Source: CAIQQQ01 sp037445025
Lineage (GTDB): Bacteria > Pseudomonadota > Alphaproteobacteria > Acetobacterales > Acetobacteraceae
Length of the DNA: 64,000 nt
Assembly: GCA_037445025.1 (NCBI GenBank)
Contig: JBBILI010000019.1
Span: 31,863 to 95,862 of the forward strand
Reading direction: 5' to 3'
Notes under the pieces: generated by a model
Seen by the model: only the letters and a program-made list of their open reading frames with translations
The model's database searches: none
What the model was told of the DNA's origin: nothing
Translations under genes and position numbers: made by a program
In this document: one piece after another, positions 44,037 through 54,500 of the stretch
How the letters are laid out: each line of letters starts with the position of its first letter
Position numbering within the stretch: the stretch's first letter is position 1

Positions 44037-44909
44037 ACGCGTCTCGTCGCGCAGATAGGCGACGAAACGGCCGACGGCCGCGTCCTCCAGCTCGGGTCGC
44101 CAGACCAGATCGATTTGAAGCGACGCATTCGCTTCGGCGATCGGCCGAAATACCACGCCGGGGACCGAAACTTCCGCCTGGCTCGCCGTCGCGAGCGTCA
44201 CGCCAAAACCGGCGGCAACCAGGGCGAAGACGCTCTGCTTGCTCGCAGGATGCGGATCGAACCGAGCGCTTTGGCCGAGTAGAGAGGCATACAATTCCCG
44301 GGTGGCCTGACTTTCGTCCCACTCCTGGATCAGGATGGTTTCAGCGCGCAGGTCGGCCCACTCCACCGCGTCCCGCTCCGCCAGCGGGTGGGCAACCGGT
44401 AGTGCTGCTGTCAGACGCTCGCGATAGAGCGCCAACGCCTCGGAATTTGCACAGGGCGTGAAACTGGTAACGATGCCCACGTCGAGATGCCGGCGTTCGA
44501 GCGCTATCGCCATGCTCGGCTCATTCATCTCGACGACGGTAAGGACGACATGCGGGTGCCGCACGCGCCAGCCGGCCAGAAGGCTACCAAGCGGTTCACC
44601 GACTGGCGGCATCCGCACCCCGAGCCGGATCGCTCCGACGTGTCCCATGCTGTTCTGGCTGGCCGAACGTCCAACGGCCTCGAACTCGGCCAGGGTCCGG
44701 GTGACATGCACCATGACCGCCTTGCCGCCAGCGGTCAGATGGACGCCATTACTGGCCCGCTCGAACAGCGCCAGGCCCAGCTCGTCTTCGAGGCGGGCGA
44801 CGTGGCGGCTGATCGTCGAGGTTTCCACGCCGAGGAACTTGGCGGCCCGACCGAAATTACCCTGGCTGGCGGCAGCGGCGAGATATTTGAGGTCTCTGAT
44901 CTCCATCAC
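44019..44909 (-). CDS. LysR-type regulator at the trb end
   Basis: 296 aa. Winged helix: MEIRDLKYLAAAASQGNFGR, AAKFLGVETSTISRHVARLE. A full effector domain follows (MGHVGAIRLGVRMPPVGEPL, VFALVAAGFGVTLATASQAE). LysR genes in reverse after trbI/DUF2274 recur in this ICE type, so it may regulate conjugation; the ligand is unknown. It is convergent with the trb operon and overlaps it slightly. Confidence 0.9.
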   Translation of the reverse strand: MMEIRDLKYLAAAASQGNFGRAAKFLGVETSTISRHVARLEDELGLALFERASNGVHLTAGGKAVMVHVTRTLAEFEAVGRSASQNSMGHVGAIRLGVRMPPVGEPLGSLLAGWRVRHPHVVLTVVEMNEPSMAIALERRHLDVGIVTSFTPCANSEALALYRERLTAALPVAHPLAERDAVEWADLRAETILIQEWDESQATRELYASLLGQSARFDPHPASKQSVFALVAAGFGVTLATASQAEVSVPGVVFRPIAEANASLQIDLVWRPELEDAAVGRFVAYLRDETRSRRLV

Positions 44910-45282
44910 CGGCGCGCTCCTCGTGCCAGTGATCCCTCCGTCCGACGCCAGGGATGAGCAGGATTACCGCTTGGTGCGGCTGGCCGGTATAGGTGAGCGC
45001 GAAAGGCTTGAGCTGTGCCAAACATATGACGACCCTTTCTTTCGGTCGCCCGGCTCAGTCAGTTGCAGCGTTCGCGTGCCCGCTGTCCCCATGGCCGGCC
45101 TCCTGCGCGAACCGCACCTGCCGCCGGTGCGATCTATTCGCCAGTGGCATCGTCGCGCAGCGACGCCGTCCACCATCCAAGCCATAGATGTCGGAACGGG
45201 GCGGGTTTCTGTCAAGAATGCCTGATCTGTCACGGCAAGCCCGCTCGTTGAGGCTGCCGGGAACCATGACTGCCGGGTCGGC
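44910..45282. other. 373-bp gap between LysR and the defence operon
   Basis: No convincing gene on either strand. It should contain the LysR promoter at its left end and the 3' side of the DUF499 gene at its right. I see no strong hairpin and no repeat. Short in-frame pieces on the plus strand are not recognisable. Confidence 0.55.
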
Positions 45283-48200
45283 CTAGTCCTCGAAGCCTGT
45301 CGACTCCGCCTTGAATTTGAGTTGGCGCGCATTGTCGCGAACGACACCGATGTCGCCCTCCGCGAAGCCTGCTGGCGCCTCAGCCTCGATCTCCAGCGTC
45401 AGCTTCACCTTCGTTCCATGGGCTCGTTGCAACTCCATCACGACGGCATTCAATATGGCGTCGAAGGCTTTCACGGGCCGGTTGAGATCGATTTCAACTG
45501 AACCGAAGAAGCGCCGTGGTTGGCGGGGACCGGTCGTATGCTTCTCAATATCTTCGGCCGCGCCACCATTTGCACCCGTCGGAGCGCCACTCACCGCCGG
45601 CACAATGGGCTTCAACTCGCCACCAGTGGGCCGCAGATGTTCGAAAGCCACTTCCGATCGCACGATCACAGCCGACTGGGGGATAATCTCTGGCAACGAT
45701 TTCGCCCAGACGAGCCCAACATATTTGCCCGCGGCCTCATCAAAGCGGTCTGCAAATCCGAATGAGGGATCGAGCTTGCCTGCGGCGTCACGGATCGCGG
45801 CGTCGAGCACCACCCGATCACGGATTTTTGGCAGATATACATAGGACCCGAACCAATCCGCGACCACGGCGACGCCGAGATGCGGCTTGTCTTCCGGCCA
45901 TAGCGGCTTGAGATGCAGCCACAACGCTTCCGGCCCCAGCTTTTCCTTGGCGATGCCGTCATTCTTGGCCTTTTCGTAGACGGCCAATGGAATGGCAGCC
46001 CGGTCTTTCGAGGAGATTGAAAGGTGATCCAGATCGAAGGCCGATCCCGCCACAGTTGCCTCGGTCTTGATCGGAAAGAGGATATGGCTCCACGCGAACC
46101 GGACGGCCTTTGCCGCGCCTTCGCGACTGGTCTTCGCTTTGTCCTTGGCGTCGGCCGCCTGCGACTGCGTCAGTTGTTCCTGGAGGCGCCGATCATCCAC
46201 GATCGATGCCCATGCCAAGGATTTGCGCATCGCTTCTCGCGCAGTGGCCAGCAGCACCTCGTCGGGTGCCACGAACAGCAGCGTGTTTCGAAACCGTCGC
46301 TGAGCAGCACGGCACCGCATCAACGTCTCGGTCACCGCATCCGTGGCCAGTGATTTCGCCGCCGCCTTACCGGCGTGCGGCGTCGACGGGCCGAGGATCA
46401 CCAACGAGAGGGCATGCGCCTCATCGATGGTGATTGGATCATCTGGAGCCGCGAATACGCGATGGAAACCGCCCTTGCTGGACGCATCATCACGGAGCAC
46501 GTGGGCAATCGCGGTCTCAACCTCGTGATCCGGAAACGCCTTGGCGCGATCATCGGCAAGGCGATTGAGGGTCGGCTGCGTCGAGAACCAGTAACGGCCA
46601 CCTTCCTCATACAAGTAGGTTGCTTTCTCCGTGAGCTCGCGCAGCGCCTCGCCGAAGATGGCGAGTTGATCACCGGGCTCAGCGCAGGCGAGGCGGAGAC
46701 CTTGGCCGGTAAGCCCTGCGTTCGGCCTGCCGACTAATGGTGCCGAACAGATGAACACCGCGCGAGCAGCGCGGGTCGCGGCGCGCATCTGCGAAATCCG
46801 GCGAGACGGGTTCGCCTCCATCCGTGTTGGCAACGAACTTTCGCCATCCACTTCCTTATCGACGACCGCCGCGAACGCGGAATCGAGGGGATAAAGAACG
46901 CTCGCGCGAACACGCTCGTGGGACAACGGCACGCGGGCGGGCGTGATGAGCGGATCATGAACCTGGGCTTGCCACAACACGCCGACGACGTTGGCCATGA
47001 AGCGCAGCACACCACGGGTGCGCTGAAACTTTTCCAGGCTCGCCCAGTCCTTGGAAAGTCGATCGAACAATTCAGGATGGATGGGGTAGGAGAGCTTGAG
47101 CAGATCTTGGTAGCGCGCCTCTTTCGCCTCCGGCGGGAATTCGGCCGGATTTTTCCGGTATAGATCGTGGAACGCCTTCACCGTATCGTCCCGCGAACGT
47201 TCGCCATCGGCGTCCAGCGCCTGGAACAAACGGCGGCGAATAATTTCGTAGGTTTCGTCGCCGGAGGCCGGCAGCCACGCGGACTGCACCCGGCCAAACA
47301 CTTTCTCTAAGCGCAGGAGAGCGGCCTCGCCCTTCGGTCCTCCCGCCTCAGCCACACTCTCCGGCAGCGAACCGACAATCAGGATGCCTGGCACCATTTT
47401 GGCCGCTTCAGTCAGCGACTGAATGAAGGACAGGAACGCCTCGAACCGATCCTCCGACAACTGGCGTGCATAGGCGACAAGTTCGTCCAGCAGAATGATG
47501 CTTGGACCGGCCAGCTTGAACAATTCGACGAGCAGTTCCGAGGCCGGGTTCGTGCGCGCCGCCTCCGCTTCCGCCATGATCGCCAGCCCGGCCTCGCCAG
47601 CCAGACGCCACGCGATGTAGCCCCACAGAGTGTGGACCTTCGGGCCATCCTTGAGGATCAGCGAGACGTCCGTGCCCTTCGAGGTTCCGACGAAGACAGC
47701 CACTTTGGGCTGCCTCCACGTCTTGACCCCAGCCTTCTCGGCAAGCGCAGCCACGCCTTCGAGCAGTGACAGATTGGTCGCATTCGCCAAGTGGTATACC
47801 GCGAGCATCGTATGCGTCTTGCCGCCGCCAAACGCTGTCTGAAGGCCGATCACCGGATCGCCGCCGGCACCGGCCAGCCGTTGGAGGCTGGTCGTCAGAA
47901 CGCGGCGCAGACCCTCCGTGAGGAAGGTGATGCGGAAGAAATTCTCGGGCGCGGCATAATCCTCGGTCGCATGGCCGGCATCGACCGCGAAAAGATCGGC
48001 CGCGAATTCAGCTTCCTTGAACCGATTAGCCAGAACGTCCGGGTGCGGCAGGGCGACCTCGATCCAAGGTCGGAGCGCCTTTGTCGGCTTTTCTTCGAGC
48101 TCTTCTTTGGTAGCCAGGGCGAGCGTCGGCCGCGCGGCCGCCGGTATCGGCGCAACCGGCGCAGCAATTGGTGCCGGCATGCCGGACTGGCGCTGCGCAT

Positions 48201-48612
48201 CATATAGCTTCTTCACCTCGGCCACCTCGGCCGGCAGCGCCTTCACCGCCTTGAGAAGCTGGTGAAGCGCGTCGAGATACCGTAGCGCCTCGTCGTCCTG
48301 GAGCGGAATGGAGAGATGTGACGTGGCGTTACGGGCTTCCAGAGCTGTCGAAGTGAAGTTCCGAACGCGATGCTTGTCGTTACGACCAAAGGCGTCGTCG
48401 AACACGTCTCGCCAATTGTCGATCATTGTTTTTAGAAGACCGTATTCATCGAGCGCAGAATTTGCTGCCCCGCCAGCAGCGCGGCTGGCATAATTTAGCC
48501 AGCTTGCTCCGTGACGACCCTTCATTCGAGCCTCAACAAACGGCGCCAATCCACGACGCAGATGATACAGACCGCCTTGTACGCGTTGAAGCGTTTCCTT
48601 CTCCGCAGACAT
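45283..48612 (-). CDS. DUF499 ATPase with N-terminal HEPN-like domain (Hma-type defence)
   Basis: 1109 aa, last gene of the three-gene operon. Residues 1-140 form a helical domain like Swt1-type HEPN, with LEARNATSHLSIPLQ carrying an R-N-x3-H motif (Arg94, Asn95, His99), the signature of HEPN ribonucleases. After a proline-rich linker comes the DUF499 ATPase: Walker A GLQTAFGGGKTHTML (about 256-270) and Walker B SIILLDELVAYARQL (about 371-385). The C-terminal part is mixed and ends acidic. It starts at the last base of the methylase stop. Architecture as in the Hma ATPase. Confidence 0.88.
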   Translation of the reverse strand: MSAEKETLQRVQGGLYHLRRGLAPFVEARMKGRHGASWLNYASRAAGGAANSALDEYGLLKTMIDNWRDVFDDAFGRNDKHRVRNFTSTALEARNATSHLSIPLQDDEALRYLDALHQLLKAVKALPAEVAEVKKLYDAQRQSGMPAPIAAPVAPIPAAARPTLALATKEELEEKPTKALRPWIEVALPHPDVLANRFKEAEFAADLFAVDAGHATEDYAAPENFFRITFLTEGLRRVLTTSLQRLAGAGGDPVIGLQTAFGGGKTHTMLAVYHLANATNLSLLEGVAALAEKAGVKTWRQPKVAVFVGTSKGTDVSLILKDGPKVHTLWGYIAWRLAGEAGLAIMAEAEAARTNPASELLVELFKLAGPSIILLDELVAYARQLSEDRFEAFLSFIQSLTEAAKMVPGILIVGSLPESVAEAGGPKGEAALLRLEKVFGRVQSAWLPASGDETYEIIRRRLFQALDADGERSRDDTVKAFHDLYRKNPAEFPPEAKEARYQDLLKLSYPIHPELFDRLSKDWASLEKFQRTRGVLRFMANVVGVLWQAQVHDPLITPARVPLSHERVRASVLYPLDSAFAAVVDKEVDGESSLPTRMEANPSRRISQMRAATRAARAVFICSAPLVGRPNAGLTGQGLRLACAEPGDQLAIFGEALRELTEKATYLYEEGGRYWFSTQPTLNRLADDRAKAFPDHEVETAIAHVLRDDASSKGGFHRVFAAPDDPITIDEAHALSLVILGPSTPHAGKAAAKSLATDAVTETLMRCRAAQRRFRNTLLFVAPDEVLLATAREAMRKSLAWASIVDDRRLQEQLTQSQAADAKDKAKTSREGAAKAVRFAWSHILFPIKTEATVAGSAFDLDHLSISSKDRAAIPLAVYEKAKNDGIAKEKLGPEALWLHLKPLWPEDKPHLGVAVVADWFGSYVYLPKIRDRVVLDAAIRDAAGKLDPSFGFADRFDEAAGKYVGLVWAKSLPEIIPQSAVIVRSEVAFEHLRPTGGELKPIVPAVSGAPTGANGGAAEDIEKHTTGPRQPRRFFGSVEIDLNRPVKAFDAILNAVVMELQRAHGTKVKLTLEIEAEAPAGFAEGDIGVVRDNARQLKFKAESTGFED

Positions 48613-51560
48613 CAGGCGGTCCCCTCAAAAGCGAAAGCTGCTTGGTTTGTGCCGGGTGGCCGTCCTAGGTCATCAAGGCTAGCTGCAACCTCCTCCAGCT
48701 TTGTCCACTCCTGTGCGAGTTCGTTATAAACTAACGCCTCGTTCGACCAGTTTTTATTGGTTGCGATTTCGAATAGCCTGTAAGCTAAAGCTCTGGCTTC
48801 CGCCGCTTTGGGTCCCATTTGGGCCACGAGCCTCGCAGCTGCTTCGCCGCCACCATCAGGCGCGTTGAGAACGCGTGCCGTGTGCTGTACGCACTCCCAC
48901 ACTGTCAGCCTACGATCACTTGCAGGCGTCCAGCCGACTGGTAGTTCCTCCCGAGGGGTGAGCGCCGCCTTGCCACGCATATCTTTGAAAACTCCGGAAT
49001 CGAACAATGCGCGATCCGAGGTGTTTTTTGCCGTGGTAAGCGTAATCAATTCACCGGAGCTACGCGCATCGAAGCCGTAGGTCGCAAACCAAGCCAAAGC
49101 GACCTGCGTCTCGGCGTCGAACGCTTGGTCCAACTCGTTCTCGATTTCTTCCCAGACGCGATTGATCAAAGCCAGGGCTGTCTTAACTCCCATGGCGCTG
49201 TCATCGTCTTCCAGCACACGAGCGTGACGTGAAAAAACCCCCATGCCGGGTCCAATAACTGATTGCTGCATGTCAACCGGCCCGACACCAGCCTTGCGGA
49301 TTGTATCTATCGCTACCGGCATTTCGCGCTTGAGCGCACGAATGAAGTCGGCGCGTGTAGTCACGCGCGCGTCGGCAGAACGCTTGCGGCAGACGAGGAC
49401 AACAGAGGAAGCGAGAGCATTTATATTTGCTTTTAATGCATTAGTTGCTTCGGTTCGCAACGGCCACGTACCGTCCACTATCAAACCCGCATCTACAACA
49501 GCTTGAAGAAACGATGCCCAACCAGCTGACGTAATACCGTCTTGCCCAGCCTCAGACTGCTTAAAGGCATAGTAGATTGCTAAAGGCTTCCGAGCAGTCG
49601 CCGCCTTACTCATTGCAGTAAGCGCCTCACCCATGCCGTTCATGAAGAACGCTTCTGCCCCGTCTCGTCCCCCATGCCGGTACGGCGTTGCGATGAGCTC
49701 CTCGTCTTTTGGCGTTGTCAAACGACGAAATAACTCTGGCCATACCTCGCTCAATGAGCGTCTCAGCCACACGTAAAAGAAGTCGGAAAGATCAGCATAG
49801 CCTATATTGTCATAATACGGTGGGTCAGTCGAAATTAATACTGGTACATCTGAAAAGCCGTTGTTTTGCGCAGCAAGGTTTCTGATGAACCCGGGACCTG
49901 CAATCCCGAGGTTCTGTAGATTTTCAGCGACAGATACCGCCGTTCCAGCAATGTCACCACCTGCCCCAGCAATTGGGTTTGTCTCAGCATAAACCCACTG
50001 CATCGGAAGTGCCTGCCTGCCCATTGCACCAGCAAGCCGGCCCATGCCGGTTTCCCAGATCGCAAGCGAACATGACCGCGTGGATGACTTGCTAACGGCA
50101 AAAGCCAAGTAGGTTGCAATCGCGTCTGCATACGCTACAGCGCCGCCCCCCCCTTGATGAAGAGGGCAGAAATCCTCGCCTGAATTAGCTAAACGTGCGT
50201 CCTCAAGCACTTGCGCCCTAATTTCGGCAATTGAGTCGGAAAACGTCGTCAGTGCGACGAGTTGGCGCGAAGTGAAAAGCGAGGCGAACGTGCGAAACCC
50301 GTATTGTACGGTCCAGAAGTTGCGTGGGTCGTTTGGCAGATCACCGCTGGGCTCCCACCCAGGCTTCGCCGTGGCAGCAAGTGATTCCTGTTGTTTTTCA
50401 GGCGGCAAATACCACCGACTCCTTACGCCCTCTGCTACAATGGCCATCAAGCGGACGCGCAACCTACCGGCCGCGCCCTCAGCCTTTACCCAGTCGCCAT
50501 CAATAGCGCATCCTGTCAGTACACAGCGAAAGTTGGAGCCACGCCCCGTCTTCGTTCCCTTTTTTAACCTGTCCTCATCGACTTTCGAGAGTGAGCCCAT
50601 GCTCACATCAAACCGCCAGCCATCTGGCGCGCTTGGATCGATCACGGTCTCCGCCCATGCCTTCCTGGCGTCCTTGGTTGAGAGCATGAACGAAGACGCC
50701 AGTGGCACCATCGCGCCTTTTGCCAAAGGGTCGGGCGAGCGAACGGTCCGCGCCCACAACCAGGCGATTACCGTTGCTTTTGAGCCGTCAGGTAGCGCTG
50801 CTTTAGGATAAAGATGGCCGATACGCTTTTCGGCCTCGTCACGCATCCACTGGCCGTAGTAGCGCACGTCCTCCGCCAGCCCTTGCGCGCCCTTCCAGGC
50901 GCGGAGCTGGCCGTTGGCCGCCTCAGCGCGGGACTTCGGATTGACTGGCGGGCGGCCGGCGAATTTCGGCGGGATCTCCACCAACGCCTTGCCGATCAGG
51001 ACCGCGACCGGGTTCAAGTCCGAGCCGTAGGCGCGCAGGCCTAGCCGCTGCGCTTCCAGCGGGATCGAGCCGCCGCCCGAGAAGGGATCATAAACCGGCG
51101 GCGCCTTGGTTTGCAGATAGTCAAGAATCCCAGGTCCGTCGTTCTGTGCCGGCGGCTCCTCGCCCAGGCCCCAAGCGACGGAGCGCGCTATCTCCCACCG
51201 CGCGGCGTTCAGAATCGTCTCATTGTTAGAGGCTTCCCATGGCACCATGGCCTCGATCACCTTGTGCAGGCGTCGGCGCTCTACGTCTTGCGCCGCCTCC
51301 GTCGGGAAGCGATCAGGCCACGATGATGGATCATCCACCAGTTGCGCGAACAACACTGCGCGGCACGCGGCCAACGGTCGCCGTGCCCACCACAGATGAA
51401 GCGTCGATGGATGTCCATGCCGAATTGACTTCTCCCGCGCGGAAGCAACGTTGATTGCTTCCAGCGGGATCGAGACTTCGATCAGTTTCTTGCGTACCGG
51501 TATCGCCACTATTTCAAAACCCAAGGCAGATACCAAAGGAATGACGATGCGGTCATGCAA
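48612..51560 (-). CDS. DUF1156 DNA methyltransferase (Hma-type defence)
   Basis: 982 aa. The DUF1156 N-terminus is distinct: KKLIEVSIPLEAINVASARE, HPSTLHLWWARRPLAACRAV. The SAM site is YDPFSGGGSIPLEAQRLGL (about residues 157-175) with GSDLNPVAV. The catalytic motif of an amino (N6A/N4C) methylase is STDPPYYDNIGYADLSDF (about 577-594). It overlaps the helicase gene by 8 nt and the ATPase gene by one base. Its middle third looks clearly poorer in GC than its N-terminal coding part, suggesting recombination in the target-recognition region. Confidence 0.92.
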   Translation of the reverse strand: MHDRIVIPLVSALGFEIVAIPVRKKLIEVSIPLEAINVASAREKSIRHGHPSTLHLWWARRPLAACRAVLFAQLVDDPSSWPDRFPTEAAQDVERRRLHKVIEAMVPWEASNNETILNAARWEIARSVAWGLGEEPPAQNDGPGILDYLQTKAPPVYDPFSGGGSIPLEAQRLGLRAYGSDLNPVAVLIGKALVEIPPKFAGRPPVNPKSRAEAANGQLRAWKGAQGLAEDVRYYGQWMRDEAEKRIGHLYPKAALPDGSKATVIAWLWARTVRSPDPLAKGAMVPLASSFMLSTKDARKAWAETVIDPSAPDGWRFDVSMGSLSKVDEDRLKKGTKTGRGSNFRCVLTGCAIDGDWVKAEGAAGRLRVRLMAIVAEGVRSRWYLPPEKQQESLAATAKPGWEPSGDLPNDPRNFWTVQYGFRTFASLFTSRQLVALTTFSDSIAEIRAQVLEDARLANSGEDFCPLHQGGGGAVAYADAIATYLAFAVSKSSTRSCSLAIWETGMGRLAGAMGRQALPMQWVYAETNPIAGAGGDIAGTAVSVAENLQNLGIAGPGFIRNLAAQNNGFSDVPVLISTDPPYYDNIGYADLSDFFYVWLRRSLSEVWPELFRRLTTPKDEELIATPYRHGGRDGAEAFFMNGMGEALTAMSKAATARKPLAIYYAFKQSEAGQDGITSAGWASFLQAVVDAGLIVDGTWPLRTEATNALKANINALASSVVLVCRKRSADARVTTRADFIRALKREMPVAIDTIRKAGVGPVDMQQSVIGPGMGVFSRHARVLEDDDSAMGVKTALALINRVWEEIENELDQAFDAETQVALAWFATYGFDARSSGELITLTTAKNTSDRALFDSGVFKDMRGKAALTPREELPVGWTPASDRRLTVWECVQHTARVLNAPDGGGEAAARLVAQMGPKAAEARALAYRLFEIATNKNWSNEALVYNELAQEWTKLEEVAASLDDLGRPPGTNQAAFAFEGTA

Positions 51561-54500
51561 TTCTGGCTTCTAATTGAGAGTCGGAACGAGCATTCGGACC
51601 GCGGCCAAGCGATACCAGATCGGCGATGTTGAATACCACGGCGGTCTCCGCAAAGCCGAGTTCGCGCTTGAAGAACCGGCGCACATAAATCGGTTCATGC
51701 GAAAATCCGTTGGCAACGCGGACAAGAGCCAGAATGAACGCATCTGGCGCGTTAAGCGATGCCAAGATTTCGTTCTTCGTGATGATGACGTCCCGCGCAT
51801 CAGCGTGTCGTCCCTTCACCTCGATAAAGCGCAGATGCCCGGTTGCCGGATCGCGACTTTCAATGTCCCAGCCTTTCTTTTCGGCCGACACATCCTTCGG
51901 CGTGTTGCCGAGTGCACGTTCCGCCGCCATGACGGCATCCATGGCGAGCTGTTCGACAGCAGCGCGAGCCGTCGGATCTTCAGCGAAGCCAAAAGCCTTC
52001 GGCGCATCGGCGGGTGTTCGCCGTGCATCGAGAAGACCCTTGGGGATCACCAATGCTGCGCCCTTCAGAACTGGGGGTAGCGCCGTGATCTGTCGCTCAC
52101 GCTCCAGCTCGGCCTGCCGCTTGTGCAACCGCTCGACCAATCTCTGAGCGGTCGCCTCGGCGTTCGAAGCATTGATACGCTGCTCCTTGCCGGCGCGCTC
52201 TTCCTCCCGAAGCCGCGCCGCCCGCGCGTCCCAGTAATTGATTTCGCGATTAAGACGAGCGCGGACCTCGCGCTCGACCTTATCGATTTCGGCCAGCTTG
52301 CGACCCTTCACTTCGGCCAAGTGGTCCGGCACCAGGCTGGCGATGGCGTAGCCCAGCGCGCGATCCTCGACGCGAGCCGAAAGCCACGGTGCGGTGATCG
52401 CGTCTGCGATCAGCGCCTTTTCCTCCGCCGTCGCCGGGCGGTAATCGAGATAGGGCGCCGAACCGCCATCGACAGCGTAACCATCTTCTTTCAGATGGGT
52501 GAACTGAAGCCGTTGCGATATCACCCGTGGTTCGCCCGACCTGACCGTGCGGCCGTCGCGGATCGCGTGTTCCAGATAGACAAGCAGTCGCGGTTCGATG
52601 CCCTCATCTGCCTCATCGACCAGGACGCTCCCTTGGCCGAGCAACGGCTGAAACCGTTCGAGGACGACATCGACGGCGGCTTCGAGGAGCGGGTGACCAG
52701 GGGCAACCAATTCTGCCTGCGGCTGACCGACCACCAGGGTTTTCTCAAAGGTGACCCGGGCATAACGGTCGAGCACGGGATCGCCGCGGCCGATCAAGCG
52801 GTCCCTTTCCTTCAGGATGGACGGGACGCGCAGGATTTCGAACCGGCCCTTTTCGCGCTCGGCGATGCGGCCGCCCAGAAGCGTGAATGCTTCGCGGAAG
52901 AACGCGCCGATGAAATGGGGCTGAAGCCGGCGCGCCTGTGCCCGCTCCATCTCTTCCCGGATTACCGAGACTGCATGGGGGTCCATGCCCTCCGAGGTCA
53001 GCTTGCGTTCGGCCACCAGTTTTTCGATCGCATCGACATCGACGGCGCCATCGACCTTGCGAAACAGCTCCGCTTTCTTCTCCGGCCGGTCGCCATAGCG
53101 GATCGCATCGACGAGCAGGTCGCGAAGCGCTTGGCCCTCGAACAATTCGCCCAGCACGTCATAGACCTTGCCGCCCAGCGCGGCGCGCGCCTCTTCAAGC
53201 TTCTCCAGTAGCCGGCGATAGACTTCGCCCTCGCGCGTGTTGGAGGCGCATAGGTTCCAAAGGTGACATACCTCAGTCTGCCCGATTCGATGGATGCGGC
53301 CAAAGCGTTGCTCCAGCCGGTTCGGGTTCCAGGGCAGATCGTAATTCACCATCAGATGCGCGCCGCGCTGAAGGTTCACACCTTCCCCGGCTGCGTCGTT
53401 GGCGATCATCACGCGGACGACGGGATCACTGTTAAACGCCGCGATCGCCGCGCGACGGGCCTCGCGGGCGATGCCGCCATGGATGACCACCACTGCGGCG
53501 GCATCGCCAAAGCGCGCGATGATCTTGTGCGCGAGATATTCAAGCGTGTCCTTCGGCTCGGTGAAGATGAGAATCTTGCGCCGCAGACCCGTGCCGGGAT
53601 CGAGCATGATCGGATCATCGAGAATCGACTCGAGCTCGCGCCATTTTGCATCCTGGCCCGACAGCTTCAGGCGCAACGCCCGCTCTTCGAGGTCCTTGAG
53701 GATGACAATCTCGGCTTCCAGCTCCATCAGAGTCTGGGCCGCCGTGGCGGAATCAACGATCTGGTCCTCGGCCGCCTCGGCCTCAGCGCCAGTTGCCTCG
53801 TCGATTTCGTCCGGATCGTAGGTCGGCAGCAGGGGCGCACGCGCCAACGGCGCCGATCCTCCCTGGCGCAGCCCGCGCTCCTCACGAAGCCGCTCCTCCA
53901 TGCGCTTTCGGCGACGCTCCAGCGATCGGTGGATCGCGGCTGGGGAGGACGCCAGCCGGCGCTGGAGGATTTGCAGCGCGAAGCCGACATTGCTGCGGCG
54001 GCTATTATCGCCACTCCGGTCGGCCTTGTTCATCTCCTCACGGACGTAGGTCGTCACCGCCTGATAAAGGTCGGCTTCCATCGGGGAGAGCGCATAGCTG
54101 GCGGTGTAGGCGCGCCGCTCCGGGAAAAGCGGAGTGCCGTCGAAGCGGTAGAGCTCCTCCTTCGTTAACCGGCGCATCATATCCGAGACGTCGGCCTTGT
54201 GGACGCCCTCACGGAACCGGCCCTCGAAGCGGTCAGCATCCAGGAGGCCCATGAAAAGCTGGAAATCCGCCTCCTTGCCGTTGTGCGGCGTCGCCGACAT
54301 CAGCAGCAGGTTGCGGGTTCGGGTTCCCAGCAGTTTGCCCAGTTTGTGACGCTGGGTCTCCTTGACTTCGCCGCCGAAGTAAGAGGCGGCCATCCGGTGG
54401 GCCTCGTCGCAGATGACCAAATCCCAATCCGGCGCTGCTTCGAGTTTCGCCTTCAGCTCATCTGATCGCGCAGCCATGTCGAGGCGCATGATCAGGCGAT

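Noticed and set aside
44964..45347. 127-codon minus-strand frame between LysR and the defence operon
   Set aside because: No start signal, no recognisable domain, and it runs across the end of the DUF499 gene in a different frame.
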